DNA of 64,000 nucleotides, from assembly GCF_029382225.1 (NCBI RefSeq), contig NZ_JARLTC010000035.1, positions 62,001 through 126,000 on the forward strand. The letters run 5' to 3'. The position numbers were made by a program, and so were the translations under genes. The notes under the pieces are model-generated. The model saw only the letters and a list, made by a program, of their open reading frames with translations. It had not been told where the DNA came from and searched no databases. Positions 58,710 through 64,000 of the stretch are shown piece after piece. This stretch comes from Spongiactinospora sp. TRM90649 (GTDB lineage Bacteria > Actinomycetota > Actinomycetes > Streptosporangiales > Streptosporangiaceae). The stretch's first letter is position 1. Each line of letters begins with the position of its first letter.

Positions 58710-59571
58710 CGGCTACCACGACCTCGTCAACATCTTCCACGCCGTCTCGATCTACGACCACGTCACCGCCACGGCGGCCGGGTCCTTCTCGACCGAGGTG
58801 ATCGGCGACCGGTCGGAGGAGGTGCCGCTCGGCGACGACAACCTCGCGATCCGGGCCGCGCGGGCGCTCGCGGAGCGGGCGGGACGGCCGCTGGCCGCCC
58901 GGCTCACCATCCGCAAGTCGATCCCCGTCGCGGGCGGCATGGCGGGCGGCAGCGCCGACGCCGCCGGGGCCCTGGTCGCCTGCAATGAACTGTGGAAACT
59001 CGGGCTGTCCTCCGCCGAGCTGCTGGAGATCGCCGCCGGGATCGGCAGCGACGTGCCGTTCGCGCTGTTCGGCGGCACCGCCGTCGGCACCGGCCGGGGC
59101 GAGAAGCTGACCGGCGTCACCACCGGCGGCCGGTTCCACTGGGTGTTCGCCCTCGCCGAGGGCGGGCTGTCCACGCCCGCCGTCTACGGCCGCTGCGACC
59201 GCCTGCGCGAGTCCCGTGGCGAGCGGGTCGGGCCGCCCAGGGAGAGCACCGCGCTGATGGCGGCCGTGCGCGACGGCGACGCCGACGCGCTCGGCGCCGA
59301 GCTGACCAACGACCTGCAGGAGGCCGCCGTGGACCTGCGGCCCTCGCTGGCCGCCACCCTCGACGCCGGACGCGAACGCGGCGCGCTCGGCGCGATCGTC
59401 TCCGGCTCCGGCCCTACCTGCGCCTTCCTGGTCGCGAGCGAGTCCGGGGCCGACGACCTGCGCAGCGCGCTCACCGGCTCGGCCGTGTGCCGCGCCGCCG
59501 TCACCGCTCACGGCCCGGTGCGCGGCGCGCTGGGCTACGAGCCGGACGCGGTCGCCTCCGGTCGGCGATAA
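58639..59571 (+). CDS. ispE: 4-diphosphocytidyl-2-C-methyl-D-erythritol kinase
   Basis: 310 aa from ATG 58639; GTG 58624 or ATG 58597 upstream remain possible. GHMP-kinase motifs: VRVPAKVNLQLAVG (catalytic Lys), PVAGGMAGGSADAAGAL (ATP loop), GSDVPFALFGG (catalytic Asp) and IVSGSGPTCAFL. It performs the ATP-dependent phosphorylation in the MEP isoprenoid pathway. The start overlaps the NlpC/P60 coding end. Followed by an ABC-F gene, the usual actinobacterial arrangement. Confidence 0.95.
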   Translation: MDSVTVRVPAKVNLQLAVGPLRDDGYHDLVNIFHAVSIYDHVTATAAGSFSTEVIGDRSEEVPLGDDNLAIRAARALAERAGRPLAARLTIRKSIPVAGGMAGGSADAAGALVACNELWKLGLSSAELLEIAAGIGSDVPFALFGGTAVGTGRGEKLTGVTTGGRFHWVFALAEGGLSTPAVYGRCDRLRESRGERVGPPRESTALMAAVRDGDADALGAELTNDLQEAAVDLRPSLAATLDAGRERGALGAIVSGSGPTCAFLVASESGADDLRSALTGSAVCRAAVTAHGPVRGALGYEPDAVASGRR

Positions 59572-59584
59572 CCTGAAACACGCC

Positions 59585-61360
<1,776 letters not shown>

Positions 61361-61366
61361 ACCGCC

Positions 61367-61795
61367 TCAGTCCTTCGGGCGGAAGCGGTACAGCCGGGCG
61401 CGGACCCCCTCCCCGTCATCGGGCCTGGGAGGGTCGAAGACCAGCGTCACGGCCTGGCCGATGCGCACCTCGGCCGGGTCGCAGCCGACGATGTTGGTCA
61501 GGATCCTGGGCCCCTCGGCCAGCTCGACGTAGGCGACCACGTACGGCGTCAGCTCCCGGTAGTCGCCGCGCGCCTTGCGCACCACCGTGTAGGAGTAGAC
61601 GGTCGCCTCGCCCGACGCCGCGAACCGGGTGAGGTCACGCCCGCCGCACTGCGGGCAGAACGGCCGCGGGTACCAGATCACCGTGGCGCACGGTTCGCAG
61701 CGGGTGAGCGTCAGCCGTCCTTCGGCGGTCGCCGCCCAGAACGCCTCGTCCGCTCCCGCCGGGGTGAACCCGGCTTCGGGAAGTGATGTGCTCAT
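61367..61795 (-). CDS. DUF35 OB-fold/zinc-ribbon protein, thiolase partner
   Basis: 142 aa from ATG 61795, overlapping the thiolase-like stop (ATGA). N-terminal rubredoxin-like zinc ribbon (CEPCATVIWYPRPFCPQCGG, four Cys) followed by an OB fold (ATVYSYTVVRKA, VAYVELAEGPRIL). Such proteins bind thiolase-like (SCP-x) enzymes and form the acyl-CoA chaperone subunit of the complex, as for steroid-degradation aldolases. The pairing supports function with the next gene. Confidence 0.88.
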   Translation of the reverse strand: MSTSLPEAGFTPAGADEAFWAATAEGRLTLTRCEPCATVIWYPRPFCPQCGGRDLTRFAASGEATVYSYTVVRKARGDYRELTPYVVAYVELAEGPRILTNIVGCDPAEVRIGQAVTLVFDPPRPDDGEGVRARLYRFRPKD

Positions 61796-62958
61796 GCGTC
61801 CTCACGCCCCAGGATCAGGGTGGCGGCGGAGCTTCGGGTGGCGAGCCTGCCGCCCGAGCCGTGCACGATCGCCAGGCGGCAGTCGGGGACCTGGACCTCC
61901 GTCGCGGCCTCGCCGCGCAACTGGCGTACCGCCTCGATCATCCGTGCCATTCCTCCCCGGTTGTCGGGCTGGTTGTTGCACAGCCCGCCGCCGTCGGTGT
62001 TCATCGGCAGGCGGCCGTGCGGGGCGACCAGCGTGCCGTCCTGGACGAACGGGCCGCCCTGTCCCTTCTCGCAGAACCCCAGGTCCTCCAGCGCGAGCAG
62101 GGCGGTGATGGTGAAGGAGTCGTAGATGGAGGCGTAGTCGATGTCGGCGGGGGTCACCCCGGCCTCGGCGAAGGCCGCAGGGCCCGACCAGACCGCCCCC
62201 GTGTGGGAGAGGTCGACGCGGCCGTTGCCGGTGCCCTTGGCCGCCTCGCCGTGACCGAGGATCGCGGCGGAGCGGCGCGGGAGATCGCGGGCGACCTCCT
62301 TGGCGGCCACGACCACCGCGCCACCACCGTCGGTCATCACGCAGCAGTCCAGCCGGTGCAGCGGATCGCTGATCATCGGTGAGGCCAGCACGTCGTCCAC
62401 GGTGACGGGCTTGCGCAGGAACGCGTTCGGGTTGTGCTGGGCGTGCAGCGACGCGGCCACCTTCACCTCGGCGAGCTGACGGCCGGTCGTGCCGAACTCG
62501 TGCATGTGCCGCATGGCGGCCAGCGCGTAGTTGTGCACGGTGTCGGTGATGCCCCAGTGCGTCTCGTAGGTCGTCTCCGGCGCCCCCGACAGGTCGGGGC
62601 CGGCGGCGCGCATCTGGCTGCGCGGGCGTCCGCCCATGACGCACAGCGCGACCCGGCACTTGCCCGCCGCGATCGCGGCGGCGGCGTGCCCGACGTGCGA
62701 CAGGTACGACGAGCCGCCGATCTCGGTCGTGTCCAGGTAGCGGCAGCGCAGCCCCAGGTACTCCGCCATCGACAGCGGCCCCACGCCGGGGGCGTCGGAG
62801 TCGCAGAAGTAGGCGTCCACGTCCGACGGCGACAGCCCGGCGTCCGCCAGCGCGCCGAGGGCCACCTCGGCGTGGATCTCCGCCACCGACAGGTCGGGGA
62901 TGTCACGGCGCGGGTGCTCGTACGCGCCGACGATGTACGCCCTGCCCCGTATGGTCAT
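61792..62958 (-). CDS. Thiolase-superfamily protein (SCP-x/lipid-transfer type)
   Basis: 388 aa from ATG 62958 (ATGA overlap with the hydrolase). Thiolase fold: AYIVGAYEHPRRDIPDLS, EIGGSSYLSHVGHAAAAIAAG, HGITDT-like WGITDTVHNYALAAMRHM, and C-terminal NTDGGGLCNNQPDNRG. At the position of the first catalytic Cys the GGSSY motif has Ser, as in the DUF35-associated aldolase group (Ltp2-like) rather than a true thiolase. The conserved Tyr and His of that group are plausible in the C-terminal part. Probably cleaves a beta-hydroxyacyl-CoA with its DUF35 partner. Confidence 0.83.
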   Translation of the reverse strand: MTIRGRAYIVGAYEHPRRDIPDLSVAEIHAEVALGALADAGLSPSDVDAYFCDSDAPGVGPLSMAEYLGLRCRYLDTTEIGGSSYLSHVGHAAAAIAAGKCRVALCVMGGRPRSQMRAAGPDLSGAPETTYETHWGITDTVHNYALAAMRHMHEFGTTGRQLAEVKVAASLHAQHNPNAFLRKPVTVDDVLASPMISDPLHRLDCCVMTDGGGAVVVAAKEVARDLPRRSAAILGHGEAAKGTGNGRVDLSHTGAVWSGPAAFAEAGVTPADIDYASIYDSFTITALLALEDLGFCEKGQGGPFVQDGTLVAPHGRLPMNTDGGGLCNNQPDNRGGMARMIEAVRQLRGEAATEVQVPDCRLAIVHGSGGRLATRSSAATLILGREDA

Positions 62959-63773
62959 GACGCCGCCACCCCGGCGGCGTCGAAGTCGCGCACCCAGCCG
63001 TCGAAGCGCCGCGCGAAGTCGGGGATCTCCTCCATCGGGTAGTGCCCGATGCCCGGCATCAGCTCGAAGATCGCGTGCGGGATGAGGTCGGCCACGCGCC
63101 GCACCCGGCTCGGCGGCACGAAGAAGTCGTCCTCTCCGGTGAGCACCCGCACCGGGCAGATGATCTTGGTCAGTTCCGCGCGGATGTCGTGGGTGACCGC
63201 GCCGTGGATGTCGCTGACCGTGATATGCCAGTCCTCGCGGCAGTGCATCAGCGCGATCAGCTCGGCTCGCTCGGCCGGGACCGACCGGCCGCACGCCTCG
63301 ATCGTGCCCAGGTAGGTGCGGTCGCGCATGCTCGGCGACCAGGAGTCCTCCAGCACCGGGGGAGACGGTGTGGGGCCGTCGGGGCCGAGCACCCCGGAGG
63401 GGTCGAGGGCCACCACGCCGGACACGTGGCCGGGCATCCGGGTGGCGATGTCCAGCGCGATGCTGCCGCCGATCGAGCAGCCCAGCAGGTAGGGACGCTC
63501 CAGCCGGAGCGCCGCCATCAGCCGGGTGCACCAGCCAGCGTACCAGGACAGGGAGCTGATCGGGCCGTCGGCGGCGGGTTCGGACCGGCCGTGCCCCGGC
63601 AGGTCGGCCACGACCACGCTGTAGCCCAGTTCGGCCAGGTCGGGGGCCACCTGGCGGTACTGCACGCCGCTCTGCCCCGCGGTGTGGATGCACAGGACGG
63701 TCGGGCCGGCGCCCGCCCAGGTCTCGACGAACGCCAGCCTGCCGTCCAGGTCGAGGTAGTCGGCGTTATGCAC
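62955..63773 (-). CDS. Alpha/beta-fold hydrolase
   Basis: 272 aa from GTG 63773. Strand and oxyanion region VLCIHTAGQSGVQYRQV, DLPGHGRSEP, nucleophile elbow LLGCSIGGSIALD (Ser), Asp in LTGEDDFFVP and His in PGIGHYPMEE, a complete triad. Resembles meta-cleavage-product and esterase-type hydrolases of catabolic operons. Coupled to both neighbours by short overlaps. Confidence 0.88.
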   Translation of the reverse strand: MHNADYLDLDGRLAFVETWAGAGPTVLCIHTAGQSGVQYRQVAPDLAELGYSVVVADLPGHGRSEPAADGPISSLSWYAGWCTRLMAALRLERPYLLGCSIGGSIALDIATRMPGHVSGVVALDPSGVLGPDGPTPSPPVLEDSWSPSMRDRTYLGTIEACGRSVPAERAELIALMHCREDWHITVSDIHGAVTHDIRAELTKIICPVRVLTGEDDFFVPPSRVRRVADLIPHAIFELMPGIGHYPMEEIPDFARRFDGWVRDFDAAGVAAS

Positions 63774-64000
63774 CGGTGGCCTCCGTGGTCGTGCCGCGAG
63801 CCAGGGCGCGGGCGTGGTCGAGAATGATCATGATCGCCTTGATCATGCGCAGGTACTGGTAGCCGCTGCCGGTGGCGCGGAACCCTCCGTCGTTGGCGCG
63901 GCGGATGAAGTCGTTGGTAGGGGCGGTGAGGAACCGGGCCCACTCCAGGTCGGTGCCCTCGACGGTGAACGTCGCACCGCTGAGCGACCTGCGGGCCACC
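63766..64000 (-). CDS. Unidentified protein, C-terminal part only (cut by window end)
   Basis: The last ~77 codons of a gene that enters from the right edge. Visible: ATFTVEGTDLEWARFLTAP and RATGSGYQYLRMIKAIMI. No conserved catalytic motif is recognisable. Its stop overlaps the hydrolase start by 8 bp, so it belongs to the same catabolic operon. Its first visible codons may not be the start. Confidence 0.6.
   Translation of the reverse strand, partial: VARRSLSGATFTVEGTDLEWARFLTAPTNDFIRRANDGGFRATGSGYQYLRMIKAIMIILDHARALARGTTTEATGA

Overview
This 64 kb window is chromosomal DNA from a high-GC filamentous actinobacterium. Gene content suggests Streptosporangiales (Nonomuraea/Streptosporangium-like), but nothing read here fixes the genus. 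GTG and TTG starts, ATGA/GTGA stop-start overlaps and several leaderless-looking starts fit. I found no rRNA, tRNA or CRISPR array.

Layout. 1-6.2 kb: the 3' part of a TolB-propeller amidohydrolase, then a reactive-sulfur operon (CstR-like repressor, CstB-like MBL-rhodanese, rhodanese-DUF2892, TauE exporter) with two G/C-tract operators. 6.3-11.6 kb: a Ser/Thr kinase with a WD40 propeller and a NarL-type two-component system. 11.7-13.8 kb: a membrane-anchored alpha/beta hydrolase and an acyltransferase-3. 13.8-29.3 kb: one tightly coupled minus-strand operon of 13 genes. It runs Gfo/Idh oxidoreductase, two TIM-barrel isomerase-like proteins, sulfotransferase, VOC protein, MFS exporter, a mini-ABC-ATPase/Ldh-dehydrogenase fusion, NodB deacetylase, GT2, PCP-E-like NRPS, half-C-A-PCP NRPS, type II thioesterase, A-PCP-C NRPS. 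I do not recognise this as a known natural-product cluster; it is the leading candidate for something undescribed. 29.7-37.6 kb: secreted nuclease, STAS protein, class F sortase with a probable substrate, a protein O-mannosyltransferase, and an oxidoreductase/TetR divergent pair with a clear operator.

38.0-44.5 kb: a compact peptide-export operon of the NHLM type: a 59-aa double-glycine-like precursor, a strong hairpin, a HlyD-like protein, a C39-peptidase ABC exporter and a second ABC protein. No modification enzyme is present. 44.5-61.4 kb: the conserved actinobacterial housekeeping locus rsmI - PMT - metG - tatD - ksgA - ispE - ABC-F. It also carries a GT-C membrane protein, a GT2 polyprenyl-hexose synthase-like protein, a kinase coupled to a secreted FG-GAP protein, a NlpC/P60 hydrolase, and a decayed IS607 element directly upstream of ksgA. 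61.4-64 kb: a coupled DUF35/thiolase-like/hydrolase operon running off the end.

How parts may work together (inference). In the NRPS operon a glycosyltransferase plus deacetylase could expose an amino-sugar amine. The final NRPS ends in a condensation domain and lacks a type I thioesterase, so that amine is an attractive acceptor for the peptide. The two PMT paralogues and the GT2/GT-C proteins between them form a small cell-envelope glycosylation set.
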